In this document: one piece after another, positions 36,869 to 47,126 of the stretch
Layout of the letters: every line of letters begins with the position of its first letter
Position numbering within the stretch: position 1 is the stretch's first letter
Assembly (NCBI RefSeq): GCF_900177705.1
Contig: NZ_FXBA01000006.1
Location: forward strand, 1 to 64,000
DNA length: 64,000 nt
Direction: 5' to 3'
DNA from: Fibrobacter sp. UWB15
GTDB lineage: Bacteria; Fibrobacterota; Fibrobacteria; Fibrobacterales; Fibrobacteraceae
Notes under the pieces: model-generated
Seen by the model: only the letters and a program-made list of their open reading frames with translations
The model's database searches: none
Told to the model about the DNA's origin: nothing
Translations under genes and position numbers: made by a program

Positions 36869-38333
36869 TTACGTGAATCTCTTGCCGGTGATTCTTGTGG
36901 CTTTGGGCGCCCTCACGACGCTTGCTGCAGAACCTTTTATCAAGGATGAAAATAAGCACAAGATTTTGCCCTGGGTGGCAACCTTGTTCATTGCCCTTGG
37001 TGCTGGTGCCTACTACCTGACCACTAACGATACCTTCATGGACTTGTATGCCATGGATCCGGTTCGTCGAGTTCTCGGTCTTTCTGTCGTGCTCTGCGCA
37101 TTCCTCGGAATTGCGGGCCTCCAGTGGACACTCGGCCACGAAAAGTTCAAGGGTGGCGAAGCTTACGCCCTGTTGATGCTTGCAACCTGCGGTGCATTGC
37201 TCATGACCCAGGCTATCGATTTCCTTGCCCTCTTCTTGGGTATGGAACTGGCTAGCTTCCCGATTTACGCCTTGGTGGGTCTTCGCCGCAAAGACGTGAA
37301 TGCGAACGAAGGTGCTTTCAAGTACTTCGTTTCGGGATCGGTCTTCAGCGCAATCTTCCTGTACGGTGTCGCTCTCATTTACGGTGCTACCGGTTCGACC
37401 CACATCTTTGCCTCTGTCATCGCTGGCCGCGGCCTGCTTTATGGCATGGGCGTCCTCTTGGCCATGTTCGCGCTCCTCTTTAAGGCCGGTGCAGCTCCGC
37501 TCCACTTCTGGGTTGCAGATGTCTATACGGGTGCTTCTGTGGCGGTGACTGGCTTTATGGCTGCTGTAGTCAAGGTGGGAGCACTCGCTGCCTTGGGTAC
37601 GCTTTGGCTTGGTTCCTTGGTGACCCGCATCGGTTCTGCTCCGGCATGGAACTTGGCTGAACAGGTGACCATTCATGGTGAAAATAAGAGCCTTTTCTAC
37701 GTGATTGTGGTGGTGTCGCTGCTTTCTATGGCAATCGGCGCTTTCGGCGGTCTCGCTCAAAAGTCTATCCGCCGCATTATGGCATACTCCGCCGTGATGA
37801 ACGCGGGCTTTATCGTAATCGGCCTGTTGCTGCCGGACTATGCTACCGAAGGCACGGTGCAGATGGGAGCCATGTACTACTTCCTGATTACTTATGCAGT
37901 CGGTAGCGCGGGTGCCCTCGCCGGTATCGCTTACCTTGCTGGTAAGGACGACAAGAACGAAACTCTGGAAGACATCCAGGGTCGTGGCCGCAAGCGCCCC
38001 TATGTGGCTGTCGCTACGACGGTCTGCTTGGCAAGCCTTGCTGGTATGCCGCCTGTAGCAGGGTTCCTCGCCAAGTTCACGCTCTTTACCGATGCCCTTT
38101 CGGGTGGACTCGGCGTAATCGCCGCGATTGCCTTTGGCCTTTCGCTGGTGGCCGCAGTGTTCTACCTGCGCATTGCCTTCGTGCTGTTCATGCCCCTTAA
38201 GGCCGAGTGCGAATGTCAGTGCTGCTGTGGCAAGAACACCGTGTACGCCTACCTGTTGCGCTTTGCCGTGACCCTTGCCGCCATCGCCCTGATTGTGGTC
38301 GGCATCTTCCCGAAGGTCGCGCTCATCGTTTAA
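36861..38333 (+). CDS. nuoN: NADH-quinone oxidoreductase subunit N
   Basis: A 490-aa antiporter-like subunit and the last gene of the operon. Start 36861 follows GAGGAGG (36846-36852); an in-frame ATG at 36804 would lie within nuoM. Family landmarks: 'LGMELASFPIYALVGLRR', 'KAGAAPLHFWVADVYTGA', 'RRIMAYSAVMNAGFI' and 'LASLAGMPPVAGFLAKF'. A Cys cluster near the C-terminus (CECQCCCGKN) in a loop is unusual. A hairpin and a strong terminator follow. Confidence 0.95.
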   Translation: MSNYVNLLPVILVALGALTTLAAEPFIKDENKHKILPWVATLFIALGAGAYYLTTNDTFMDLYAMDPVRRVLGLSVVLCAFLGIAGLQWTLGHEKFKGGEAYALLMLATCGALLMTQAIDFLALFLGMELASFPIYALVGLRRKDVNANEGAFKYFVSGSVFSAIFLYGVALIYGATGSTHIFASVIAGRGLLYGMGVLLAMFALLFKAGAAPLHFWVADVYTGASVAVTGFMAAVVKVGALAALGTLWLGSLVTRIGSAPAWNLAEQVTIHGENKSLFYVIVVVSLLSMAIGAFGGLAQKSIRRIMAYSAVMNAGFIVIGLLLPDYATEGTVQMGAMYYFLITYAVGSAGALAGIAYLAGKDDKNETLEDIQGRGRKRPYVAVATTVCLASLAGMPPVAGFLAKFTLFTDALSGGLGVIAAIAFGLSLVAAVFYLRIAFVLFMPLKAECECQCCCGKNTVYAYLLRFAVTLAAIALIVVGIFPKVALIV

Positions 38334-38344
38334 TGAAAGCGACT

Positions 38345-38402
38345 TTCTAGATGCAAAGCGTCTAGAATTTATATAAAAACCGCCTTTCGGGGCGGTTTTT
38401 TG
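38345..38402 (+). terminator. hairpin plus Rho-independent terminator of the nuo operon
   Basis: First comes a 7-bp hairpin TTCTAGA/TCTAGAA (38345-38367), then a classical terminator AAAACCGCC/GGCGGTTTT with a T-run (38376-38402). Confidence 0.85.
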
Positions 38403-38454
38403 TCGTTTTATCGGACTAATGCATACAAGATGTCCTATCTGTATACAGATGACT

Positions 38455-38463
38455 TATATTTAT
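38455..38463 (+). promoter_or_regulatory. promoter box TATATTTAT immediately before a start codon
   Basis: TATATTTAT ends 4 nt before ATG 38468 and no SD is present, consistent with a leaderless or near-leaderless transcript. Confidence 0.5.
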
Positions 38464-38467
38464 AAGC

Positions 38468-39127
38468 ATGAAATTGAAAGGGTGGGTTGTATTTTTTCTT
38501 TTTTCGACATTCTTCGTTATAGAGGGATGTTCGATGTATGATTATAATGAATATACCATATCGCTAAACGAAGCCAATGTCTATTCTGCTTATTGGCAAC
38601 CCGCCGATTCCTTGCTGTTCAATTTCGCTGCCGATACAAATCATACCGGCAAATATAATTTTTACAAGTATGAAACTCATGCAAAGGAATTGAAGAACAA
38701 ATCGGACGGTAAGACTGTTTATGCAATCTCTGTCTATAGCGATGTGAGTGATCAATCGGATGTCTTTTCGATAGGGCTAGGATTGTCTGTCGTAAAAAAT
38801 CAAGACGAGTATAGCGCCTACAGGTTTCCCGACACACTGTTCGTAGATATATACGGTTGCTCCGATTATGGCTGTACAAAGGCCGAAAAAATTGTTGTCC
38901 ATAATGTAGATTACAGCTTTACGAAACTTTTGAAAAACAATGATTTTGAAATTTCTACGCCACAAGGCAGTTTTTCTACGAGAGACTTCGGATACGATTG
39001 CGACGTGGTCAAGGATTATTTTTTCCATTTGAAAATCGAACTGGACGATGTCAAGCTTGATTTGGATGCGCAGAAAGGTTCTGAATCCTGCTATGAGAGG
39101 AGCAACCCATGGTGTATTTACTGCTAG
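38468..39127 (+). CDS. lipoprotein of unknown function
   Basis: A 219-aa protein with a lipoprotein signal: hydrophobic stretch WVVFFLFSTFFVI and lipobox ..EGC (C21). The mature part is mixed alpha/beta in composition, rich in Asp, Tyr and Lys, and contains a CSDYGC motif near residue 135 and further cysteines at the C-terminus ([13 protein letters not shown]). No family recognised. It lacks an SD and begins just after a TATATTTAT box. The next gene, a FISUMP lipoprotein, starts inside its 3' end (19-nt overlap), so the two are cotranscribed and may work together at the cell surface. Confidence 0.75.
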   Translation: MKLKGWVVFFLFSTFFVIEGCSMYDYNEYTISLNEANVYSAYWQPADSLLFNFAADTNHTGKYNFYKYETHAKELKNKSDGKTVYAISVYSDVSDQSDVFSIGLGLSVVKNQDEYSAYRFPDTLFVDIYGCSDYGCTKAEKIVVHNVDYSFTKLLKNNDFEISTPQGSFSTRDFGYDCDVVKDYFFHLKIELDDVKLDLDAQKGSESCYERSNPWCIYC

Positions 39128-42042
39128 TGCTTGCAGTGGCCCTTGTGGGTTGTTCTGATTGGTATTATGAAGCTGCCGATACGGATTACTTCAAAGTCAA
39201 GGAACATAATCTTCGGGGACAATATCCTATTAATGACCGTACGATTGAGGGCAATGTCGTTTTGTTCCCGTTTGACAAGGACAGTGTGTTTACTCCTGAA
39301 AAGGTGGAGCTGATTCAGTTGGACAGTTCCCTTGCCGAAGTAGAAAAAATCCAGGGAGACATCCTCAAAGGAGATTCTCTCGATTACAGAATCCCTAGCC
39401 GAACATATAAGTATCCGTATGTGAAAATCCAGGTCAAGGGAAAGTGGAAATACTTGGGCTCAAAGGCAGTTCCGCTGACACTAGAAACTATCAGCGATAT
39501 TTCGAATGTATGGAATCCGAATGTAACCCTGATGACGCACTTGGAAGTCCCGCTGGTGGAATCGCTTGTTGCCGACGAATACCCGTTTGACGCGGCGAAG
39601 CAGTTGGCTATGCAAAGGTTTACCGAAAACTTCGGCTTTGAATTCTTGAAACTGCCTGCGGAGTCTTCCCGTCGCGAATTCAGCGAAATGGCTCCTTGGT
39701 ACAAATTCTTCTTGTTCGAAGGTTCGGATAGCGCCTTTGTAGAACGTATAGAAGATTTCCGCCAGGACATGGCAGACGGTGTTTATGATAATTCCGACCT
39801 AGTTGAATTTGCTGATTACATCATAGATGATTGGTTCCGTATGGATTCGCTCCTAAAAAGACCGGACTCCGTAAAACTGAACTGGACTTTTGTAGAATCT
39901 CTCGTTGAACATGCCTACGGGCTGGATGCTTGCGATGATTTGTCGATAGGAGCTGTGCATGTCAATGTCAAGGGCTCTAAATACAAGGGCGATTCCCTCG
40001 TTTGCGACAAACGCCAAAATGGCGAATATGTCTTGCGTCCTTTGACTCCGTTGGATCGTCAGTTTGGCCCGTGCACGGCCATTGATTCCTCGACAAATGA
40101 CATTGTCTCCGATGGAGATACCTCATACTATTATTGTCTTCACAACTCTTTTGAATATGGCTCTTGGTCTAAAGCTCCTATGTATTTGGTGGTCGAAAAA
40201 TATATAGGACCATGCAACGAAGATTTACGGTTGGTCGAAGAGACTCCGGCCAGGAAAGTGACTCAAGAGGTAAGAGTGAAATTTGGAGGGGAAATTTATG
40301 TTTGTGGACACCATGCAAATCGATGGTTTGACGATGGAAACGATACGTTGAGCTTTTTCTTTGGCGAATGCAATGAAGATTCGTTATGGAAATTGAAAAA
40401 GTTGCAGGATTCTTCCGAGTTCGTATGTACGTTTGATTCGTGGGTCCCAGCAAACGATACGCTCAGATTCCTTTCGGAACAGCGCCCATGCGAAAGAGGC
40501 CGGGATTCGCTGCGTTCATTCTCGTTTGATTCCACTTATTATGTGTGTGCCGAAATCCTTAGGGACAAAAAGCGTGTCTACACCTTCAAGGATACGACGC
40601 GCGCATTTGCGGATTCAATTGCCCACGAGAATTATCTTGCGACGGAATGTGCAAATATATCCGATACGGTAAAGTATATTGTGGATACGCTTGCAGGCAA
40701 GTATTACCATTGCCAAAATGGAACGGCCGGTTTCAAGTTCTACGAATCTGATTTTAGTCACGCCAGGGATTACCTGAACAAACAGTACGTCAAGACACTT
40801 CCGAATTGTACGGCGAATTCCGATACGCTAGAATTGATTACTTACCCGTATTTCGAGAAAACCCAGGGAAGTGACATGGCTAAGTATTATCATTGTGCAA
40901 ATGTCGGAGGAAAATATCAATATGAGGCACTTGATTACGACCATGCTGTGACCTTGGCAGGGATTGCCGATGTAAATGCGAGATACACATGCGATGCAAA
41001 AACGGATACGCTCTCTGTGGTTCGCGATAGCGCATTCCGGAATTATTTCCATTGTGAAAAACAGAATGGTAAGTACACCTTTGTCCGAATTGATAAAATG
41101 CTGGCAGATTCCTATGCAAGCTATGCGGCCATGGATTCGCTCCTGCCCTGTGTGCCGTCGGATACCTTGCAGTATGAAAAGGACCAATACGGTTTCTGGT
41201 ATTACTGTGCCGATAAGGGCGGAACGCTTACGCATGAAAGGATTGAGAGAGATTCCCTGGAAAAAATGCTTGTGAAACAGTTCGTTGCAGGACTGGAACC
41301 GTGTGACGAAACCTTGCACAGATGGCGTTCGGCGAAATATGATTTGTCATACGGTAAACGATATTATTTTGTATGTGACTACGATGAATACAATGTCTTT
41401 TCATGGAAAAGAGTGACTGGGGTCCGTTACGACCTCTATGGCATGATGGAAGAAGCGAAAATGAACTTGGAGGCTTGCTCGGCAGAAGAACTTGCGGCGC
41501 GAGGCCCTGCGGCCGAAGTAAAGAACGGAATTGTTACGGATTCGCGAGATGGACACAAGTACCGCGTCGTGACAGTCGGAAAACAGACCTGGATGGCGGA
41601 AAACTTGGATTACTACGATACTTTGGCCATGCCTAACTTGGTGAACGAGACCGCATGTGCGGATTCTAGCGTTTGTGCAGCAGGTACCCGTCGGTATTCG
41701 TGGTATGGCACAGTCAACGTGACTCACACAAGCGCTCTTGGTGATTTGAGACCACAACTTTGTACTCCTGTGCAAGGCGTGTGCCCAGTGGGGTGGCATA
41801 TTCCTTCGATGATGGAATGGCAGGAACTTTTTGACAATGCAGCGAAAAACAAAGCTGGCAAGGATTACGGTGTCGACGTACGGAACAAGGACGATGTGTA
41901 TTACGCCGTTTCTGAAGTGCGAATCATAAATGATAAGATTTCTTTGTTCTATGGCATGGATATTCCCTACGATAGCGATTACTATAGTTTTCAGAAGGTA
42001 TTCTATTCCCGATCCTATTCAGTACGCTGCGTAAAGGACTAG
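39109..42042 (+). CDS. FISUMP lipoprotein with ~10 tandem two-cysteine repeats
   Basis: A 977-aa protein. SD GAGAGGAG sits 6 nt before ATG 39109. Lipobox LVGC at residues 12-15. Residues ~40-270 are an N-terminal region of unknown type. From C275 to ~790 there are about ten ~52-residue repeats, each with one Cys followed after 20-30 residues by an aromatic-x-Cys (YYHC, YFHC, YYVC, YYFC) and then an aromatic strand. Residues ~806-977 are a FISUMP (TIGR02145) domain: [34 protein letters not shown] and the terminal SVRCVKD. Surface function unknown; the regular Cys pairs suggest one disulfide per repeat. Ends at a hairpin terminator. Confidence 0.85.
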   Translation: MVYLLLVLAVALVGCSDWYYEAADTDYFKVKEHNLRGQYPINDRTIEGNVVLFPFDKDSVFTPEKVELIQLDSSLAEVEKIQGDILKGDSLDYRIPSRTYKYPYVKIQVKGKWKYLGSKAVPLTLETISDISNVWNPNVTLMTHLEVPLVESLVADEYPFDAAKQLAMQRFTENFGFEFLKLPAESSRREFSEMAPWYKFFLFEGSDSAFVERIEDFRQDMADGVYDNSDLVEFADYIIDDWFRMDSLLKRPDSVKLNWTFVESLVEHAYGLDACDDLSIGAVHVNVKGSKYKGDSLVCDKRQNGEYVLRPLTPLDRQFGPCTAIDSSTNDIVSDGDTSYYYCLHNSFEYGSWSKAPMYLVVEKYIGPCNEDLRLVEETPARKVTQEVRVKFGGEIYVCGHHANRWFDDGNDTLSFFFGECNEDSLWKLKKLQDSSEFVCTFDSWVPANDTLRFLSEQRPCERGRDSLRSFSFDSTYYVCAEILRDKKRVYTFKDTTRAFADSIAHENYLATECANISDTVKYIVDTLAGKYYHCQNGTAGFKFYESDFSHARDYLNKQYVKTLPNCTANSDTLELITYPYFEKTQGSDMAKYYHCANVGGKYQYEALDYDHAVTLAGIADVNARYTCDAKTDTLSVVRDSAFRNYFHCEKQNGKYTFVRIDKMLADSYASYAAMDSLLPCVPSDTLQYEKDQYGFWYYCADKGGTLTHERIERDSLEKMLVKQFVAGLEPCDETLHRWRSAKYDLSYGKRYYFVCDYDEYNVFSWKRVTGVRYDLYGMMEEAKMNLEACSAEELAARGPAAEVKNGIVTDSRDGHKYRVVTVGKQTWMAENLDYYDTLAMPNLVNETACADSSVCAAGTRRYSWYGTVNVTHTSALGDLRPQLCTPVQGVCPVGWHIPSMMEWQELFDNAAKNKAGKDYGVDVRNKDDVYYAVSEVRIINDKISLFYGMDIPYDSDYYSFQKVFYSRSYSVRCVKD

Positions 42043-42049
42043 GGAGATA

Positions 42050-42076
42050 CCCGGACTGATGTTCCGGGATTTTTAT
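42050..42076 (+). terminator. terminator after the FISUMP lipoprotein, overlapping the ispF promoter
   Basis: Stem CCCGGA/TCCGGG (42050-42068) is followed by ATTTTTATT. The T-run runs into a TATCTTTCC box (42077-42085), the likely ispF promoter. Confidence 0.7.
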
Positions 42077-42109
42077 TATCTTTCCTACCGAATAAAAAAG
42101 GAACAAATT

Positions 42110-42595
42110 ATGGACAAGATTTATCGTTCGGGCATCGGTTTTGATGTTCACAAGTTGGTAGAAGGTCGCAAGTGCATTATTGGCGGCGTGGATATTCCTT
42201 ACGAAAAGGGACTCCTCGGTCACAGCGATGCCGATGTCTTGCTGCATGCGATTAGCGATGCTTTGCTGGGTGCCGCGGGCCTCGGCGATATCGGCACGTA
42301 CTTCCCGGATACGGACCCAGCCTTCAAGGGAGCCGACAGTCTGGAACTTCTGCGCAAGGTGGGCGAAGAGGTGCGTAAGGCCGGTTACGAGATTGTCAAC
42401 ATCGACAGCATCGTGATGTGCGAACGCCCGAAGGTGAATCCGCACAAGGATGCCATGAAGGCAAACATCGCTCGCGTGCTGGGTCTCGACATTAAGCAGA
42501 TCGGCATCAAAGGAACCACGACTGAAAAACTCGGCTTTACCGGTCGCGGCGAAGGCATTGCCAGCCAGACTGTTGCCATGGTGCGCAGTCTGTAA
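42110..42595 (+). CDS. ispF: 2-C-methyl-D-erythritol 2,4-cyclodiphosphate synthase
   Basis: A 161-aa enzyme of the MEP isoprenoid pathway; it cyclises CDP-ME-2-phosphate to MEcPP with release of CMP. Zinc-site residues are in GFDVHKL and [14 protein letters not shown]. Other signatures: '[13 protein letters not shown]', '[14 protein letters not shown]' and '[19 protein letters not shown]'. Start 42110 has AGGA upstream; in-frame codons before it lie in the promoter/terminator region. Isolated from other MEP genes here. Confidence 0.97.
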   Translation: MDKIYRSGIGFDVHKLVEGRKCIIGGVDIPYEKGLLGHSDADVLLHAISDALLGAAGLGDIGTYFPDTDPAFKGADSLELLRKVGEEVRKAGYEIVNIDSIVMCERPKVNPHKDAMKANIARVLGLDIKQIGIKGTTTEKLGFTGRGEGIASQTVAMVRSL

Positions 42596-42627
42596 TTAGT
42601 CATTCCGAGATTAATACGGAATCTTTC

Positions 42628-42635
42628 TATCTTTG
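42628..42635 (+). promoter_or_regulatory. promoter box TATCTTTG before hisH
   Basis: TATCTTTG matches the Bacteroidetes -7 consensus TAnnTTTG exactly and lies 21 nt upstream of the hisH ATG. Confidence 0.5.
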
Positions 42636-42656
42636 GCTGCGTAAAGAGAGGTTTTT

Positions 42657-43280
42657 ATGTCCGCAAATCCAATTATCGTGGTTGATTACAATGCCGGTAA
42701 CTTGACATCGGTGATGAATGCTCTTGCACATATTGGTGCAGAGGCCAAGTCTAGCCGCGATGCGGATGAAATCTCTAAGGCCACTCGCCTGATTTTCCCG
42801 GGCGTAGGTGCTGCGGCCTCTGCCATGGAAACTCTTACCCGTACAGGTATCGGCGAGGCCATCAAGACCGTGGTGAAGTCGGGCAATCCTGTGCTTGGTA
42901 TTTGCATTGGCTGCCAGATTATTCTTGAAGAAAGCGAAGAAGATGGCGGGGTCAAGACTCTTGGACTTATTCCCGGCAAAGCGGTGCGCTTTAAGGATGA
43001 ACCGGGACTCAAGATTCCTCACATGGGTTGGAACCAGGTGAACTTTACCCGCGAACACCCGATTATGAAGGGTATCCGCAGCGGTAGCGACTTTTACTAC
43101 GTGCATTCCTACCACCCGGTAGTGCCTGCAGAATATTCTTTTGCCGAAACGACATACGGCACGCAGACCTTCCAGGGGCTGATCGGCAAGGACAACCTGA
43201 TTGCCTCCCAGTTCCACCAGGAAAAGAGTGGCGATGTAGGCCTTGCCATGCTCAAGAATTTCTGCGACTGGAAAGTTTAA
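42657..43280 (+). CDS. hisH: imidazole glycerol phosphate synthase glutaminase subunit
   Basis: A 207-aa class-I glutamine amidotransferase of histidine biosynthesis; it supplies ammonia to HisF. Catalytic triad: C83 (GICIGCQ), H187 and E189 (QFHQEKSG). 'VDYNAGNLTSV', 'FPGVGAA' and 'PHMGWNQVNF' are HisH specific. SD AGAGAGG upstream. No other his gene is adjacent. Confidence 0.96.
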   Translation: MSANPIIVVDYNAGNLTSVMNALAHIGAEAKSSRDADEISKATRLIFPGVGAAASAMETLTRTGIGEAIKTVVKSGNPVLGICIGCQIILEESEEDGGVKTLGLIPGKAVRFKDEPGLKIPHMGWNQVNFTREHPIMKGIRSGSDFYYVHSYHPVVPAEYSFAETTYGTQTFQGLIGKDNLIASQFHQEKSGDVGLAMLKNFCDWKV

Positions 43281-43322
43281 ACAATATCTCATTTAAACGT
43301 GATATTTTGTACTTGACGAAAT

Positions 43323-43345
43323 GCCGGGCCGAGCCCGGCTTTTCC
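43323..43345 (+). terminator. terminator after hisH, abutting a promoter
   Basis: Perfect stem GCCGGGC/GCCCGGC with a 3-nt loop, followed by TTTTCCTTT. The next promoter box (43352-43360) begins 12 nt after the stem. Confidence 0.8.
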
Positions 43346-43351
43346 TTTAAT

Positions 43352-43360
43352 TATATTTAC
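43352..43360 (+). promoter_or_regulatory. promoter box TATATTTAC of the GLUG gene pair
   Basis: TATATTTAC lies 20 nt before ATG 43381, with a good SD (TAGGAGG) in between. Confidence 0.55.
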
Positions 43361-43380
43361 AGAAAAGTTAGGAGGACTTT

Positions 43381-46300
43381 ATGTCTAAAAGAAGGCTTGC
43401 GTTTATCGCCCTATTTATGCTCGTGCAGGTTTCTTTTGCTGCATGGGATGGTTCCGTCAAAATTCCGAAAACGGTCAAGACCGGCGGCGTGGAATACTAC
43501 GAGATAACCTCTCCCGAGGAATTGATCGGTTTCTTGGATTCCGTGACGACGGCGAATATGGGCAAACCAAGTCTCAGGGCTTATTTGAAGAACGATATTG
43601 TCTTCGGCGCGGATACGTCAAAGCTTTGTTCCAAACGATGGGAACGCGGTAATCGTAGCGAGTATTTCGAAGGCGATTTTGATGGCAAGGGCCATACCAT
43701 TTACGGCTTGAATGCGGAACGTTCGTTGTTCCAAATCGTGGGCCAGGGGGGTGGCCTCGTTCACGATTTTAATGTGGCAAACAGTTCTTTTGGTAGCGAT
43801 ACGGCTTACATGGCAGCTGCGGTAGTGACTGAAATGCAATCGGGGCTTTCGAACGTAAACGTAATCAATACGGATGTTCGTAGTGGATTTATCGCAGGCG
43901 GCGTTGTGGCTCGAATGCTGAGCCCTTCGGATGCTCAATTGGCTTATATCTTGAGCTGCAATATGATTGGTGGTTCCGTTAAAGGTAGCACCTATGTGGG
44001 TGGTGTCGTGGGAACGGCTTATGGACGCGTTGCCGGTTGTACCAATTCGGCAAAGATTACTTTTGTAAAGAATGAAAAAGTAGGGCCGGACTACAATGTG
44101 TTTGTTGGCGGTATTGCGGGTGATGCCGATGCTCGAGATGGTATATCTATTGAAAATTGCGTTAATCGTGGTGATATCGAAATGGTGTCTGGGTCGGCGC
44201 TGTCTTATGCGGGGGGTGTTGTCGGTTATGTGTTGGGCTCTGTGAGGAACCTCCAGAATTACGGAAATGTTTCTGCGAAGACGGCCTTTACTTGCGATAC
44301 GGTAAGTTCTGATTGGCAAATTACTCTTTATGTCGGAGGTATTGCCGGTAGTAAGCATTTCCATAAAAACGAAACTAGCGAAACCCGCGATTTCGTGAAC
44401 GAGGGCGATGTGACGGCAATCGTCGAGTCTGCACTTGACGAAGGCACCTTGATGGTGGGTGGAATCTTTGGTGAAAACAGGAATAACGCTTTCCGCAATG
44501 CACTGAATAAGGGTGCTATCAAAGCCTATGGTACTGGTGCGTACAGAAAGGTTTATGCCGGCGGTATTATCGGTAATGCCTCGATTTATACGGATGTTCG
44601 CGGCTTCGAAAAGTTAGGAAACCGCGGCACAGTCTCTGCTGAAGGCCCATACCGTGTATGGTCGGGTGGCGTTGCCGGTTATATGGAACGTCGTGGATCT
44701 TCGGAGTTGCCTGCTTTGTCGTTGTCGTACAACTATGGCGATATTACAGGAGCCGTCACGGATGATCCGACTGAATACGGAGTCCTGAATGTGGGTGGTA
44801 TTCTGGGGAATGCCTATTATACAATTTTTAGCGATGTCTATAACCGAGGTAAAGTGATTGCCAAGGGTAAGCTGAACATGGGCAATAGCGAAGTGGGCGG
44901 CCTTGTCGGTTTTTGGACTTATCCCGATTCGTCTGTAAAGAATACCTATAGTGCAGCTCCCGTTGTGAAGGGCGATACCATTGGCGGCCTGTTTGGATTT
45001 ACGGGATCGTATGTGGCGCCGACGAATGCGTACTATGATGGTTCTCTTGTTGATATTGCGACGATGGGAAGGTATTACTACGATGGTGCCGTTTGCACGG
45101 ATTGCAAGAAAACGACTGCAGAACTGCAAAGCGACGAAATGCTTGACTTGCTGAATACGGCTGGCGGAACTGTTGCTAATCGCGGCCTGTGGGTGCGTCG
45201 TGGCGGTTATCCGGTTTTCAAGTTCGATAGCCTGTATAAGAATGATTCCACCTATTTAGATATCCAGCGCTATGCGATGCCGCCGTCCCATGCAGATGGC
45301 GATACTCTGGTTTATACTATTTCTAAACCGGAGGAATTGGCCGCCTTCTTGGAAATGAAGCGTTATTTCGAAAACTACCATTATAAGAAAGTGAAGGTGG
45401 AACTGGCGAACGATATCGTGATGGGGCGTGACTCTACGCTTTTGTCGGCACGTCAAATGTCTGCGGATACAGGCTATGCTAGCTGCGTGAGCGCAGACTT
45501 TAATGGCAATAACCATACCATCTATGGACTCAATATGTCTAGAGCGATGTTCTTCTGCATCGATTCTGGCACAGTTGCTGAGAACTTTACGATTGCAAAT
45601 AGCCGTTTCGAAAATGACTGGGGCTATTCTGCCGCTGGTGTGACTGTGAAAAACAGTGGATGCGTCAGAAATGTAACGATTCGCAATAGCTTTGTTCGCG
45701 GCGGATATTCTGCGGGCGGCCTTGTTGCCGATAACCATAATGTGAAAGCGGGTCTTATACTGGATTCCAAAAACGAAAACACGACGGTGATATCGGCAAA
45801 TATTGCGGGCGGTATCGTGGGACAGTCTGATGGCGTGTTGCAAGGTGTTCGCAATTCTGGCAGGGTGTACGGACGTCTTGCCGGCGGTATTGTGGGTAAT
45901 GCGTCTCCTTATTATATGTATGGTGGTAGCTCGATGCTTGTCGGCAGCGCTTACAATACGGGCACTGTTGTTGCTTTTGGAGACGGAGCTGTTGTCGGTG
46001 GTGGCATTGCCGGTTACTCGCGCTCGTCTACCTTGAGTAATGTGTTTAATACAGGCTTGGTAGAAGGGTCTTCTATTTCGGGCTCTCTTTCGGTGGGTGG
46101 CGTTGTTGGCGTGGCAGATTCCAATTCGACCATAACGACAATTGGTAACTGGGGTCGCGTGCATGCTCTGAACGGAAAACAGGTCTACGCGGGTGGCTTA
46201 GTGGGACGCATTGATGGATATATCTATCGAATCACGAATAGCGAAAATTTTGTGTATATTACTCCTGTGGCATACAGCTTTAACTATGGTCCCGTGACCG

Positions 46301-47097
46301 TAAAGAGCGCGCTTGAAGAATCCTATGCCGGTGGGCTCATTGGTAAGGGCAAGGGCTTTACGATGCAAACTGCTTATAACAGAGGCAGCGTGAAAAACGA
46401 GGCGAATGTCGCCGATGCCGTAACGGGTGGTGTAATTGCTACAGTGGATTCTGCAATTATAGCACAGACGTATGCCTTTGCCGAAACCTTGACCGGCAAA
46501 AAGGTGGCTGCCGTGACGTATGAAGCTACGGGCTTCGACACGTTCAACCATGTGCTTTATAACGCGGATATGGGTAATTATCCGGCTTATAATGGCGCTT
46601 CGGCGGACATGCGAGATTCCATTGTGGAACCTCTGAGCTTTGAAGAAATGATGTATCCGTCTGTGATGCAGTTGCATCCGGGGTTCAAGAGTGAAAAATA
46701 TGTTGATAATGGATGCTTGCCGGTATTCAGTTATGACACGACGAGTGCTTGCGCGGTAACGGTGGTCAAGGACTTCTTTGGCGATGCAGACGAAACGTAT
46801 AAGGTGGGCTATATTGTAGACGTCTTCTATGCAGATTCTACGTTGAATCCGAATGATAGCGGCTTGACTCCTGTGTTGCCGAAGCCGGTGGCTTCGTTGT
46901 TGCAGGTGGAAGTCTCTGGTCGTAACGTTGCCGTGACGGGCTTGCTTGAGAATAGGCCTGTGATGGTGTTCGATATGCGTGGCCGCATGGTGGCGTCGGC
47001 TAGATTCCATGGGACTTCGGTGAACCTGATGATTCCGAAGTCGGGCCGTTACCTAGTCCGTAGCGGCAAACAGTCGCGCTTGATTGTTGTCCGATAA
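43381..47097 (+). CDS. secreted GLUG-repeat protein with T9SS-like tail
   Basis: A 1238-aa protein with a signal peptide ending near VSFAA. It has two homologous halves. Module A (about 20-625) opens with 'YYEITSPEELIGFLDSV'; module B (about 638-1140) opens with 'LVYTISKPEELAAFLEMK'. Each then has a 'FNGxxHTIYGLN' segment and serial GLUG repeats of the type VGGIVG/AGGLVG with N-x-G-x-V. Some cysteines (CTDCKKTTAEL, CVSADF) sit between repeats. The last ~65 residues, 'VEVSGRNVAVTGLLENRPV...SGRYLVRSGKQ', match T9SS-type sorting domains. Probably a surface beta-solenoid adhesin; ligand unknown. Coupled to a shorter paralogue 29 nt downstream. Confidence 0.87.
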   Translation: MSKRRLAFIALFMLVQVSFAAWDGSVKIPKTVKTGGVEYYEITSPEELIGFLDSVTTANMGKPSLRAYLKNDIVFGADTSKLCSKRWERGNRSEYFEGDFDGKGHTIYGLNAERSLFQIVGQGGGLVHDFNVANSSFGSDTAYMAAAVVTEMQSGLSNVNVINTDVRSGFIAGGVVARMLSPSDAQLAYILSCNMIGGSVKGSTYVGGVVGTAYGRVAGCTNSAKITFVKNEKVGPDYNVFVGGIAGDADARDGISIENCVNRGDIEMVSGSALSYAGGVVGYVLGSVRNLQNYGNVSAKTAFTCDTVSSDWQITLYVGGIAGSKHFHKNETSETRDFVNEGDVTAIVESALDEGTLMVGGIFGENRNNAFRNALNKGAIKAYGTGAYRKVYAGGIIGNASIYTDVRGFEKLGNRGTVSAEGPYRVWSGGVAGYMERRGSSELPALSLSYNYGDITGAVTDDPTEYGVLNVGGILGNAYYTIFSDVYNRGKVIAKGKLNMGNSEVGGLVGFWTYPDSSVKNTYSAAPVVKGDTIGGLFGFTGSYVAPTNAYYDGSLVDIATMGRYYYDGAVCTDCKKTTAELQSDEMLDLLNTAGGTVANRGLWVRRGGYPVFKFDSLYKNDSTYLDIQRYAMPPSHADGDTLVYTISKPEELAAFLEMKRYFENYHYKKVKVELANDIVMGRDSTLLSARQMSADTGYASCVSADFNGNNHTIYGLNMSRAMFFCIDSGTVAENFTIANSRFENDWGYSAAGVTVKNSGCVRNVTIRNSFVRGGYSAGGLVADNHNVKAGLILDSKNENTTVISANIAGGIVGQSDGVLQGVRNSGRVYGRLAGGIVGNASPYYMYGGSSMLVGSAYNTGTVVAFGDGAVVGGGIAGYSRSSTLSNVFNTGLVEGSSISGSLSVGGVVGVADSNSTITTIGNWGRVHALNGKQVYAGGLVGRIDGYIYRITNSENFVYITPVAYSFNYGPVTVKSALEESYAGGLIGKGKGFTMQTAYNRGSVKNEANVADAVTGGVIATVDSAIIAQTYAFAETLTGKKVAAVTYEATGFDTFNHVLYNADMGNYPAYNGASADMRDSIVEPLSFEEMMYPSVMQLHPGFKSEKYVDNGCLPVFSYDTTSACAVTVVKDFFGDADETYKVGYIVDVFYADSTLNPNDSGLTPVLPKPVASLLQVEVSGRNVAVTGLLENRPVMVFDMRGRMVASARFHGTSVNLMIPKSGRYLVRSGKQSRLIVVR

Positions 47098-47126
47098 CCT
47101 AGAGAATTTTTGTTAGGAGATTCGCT

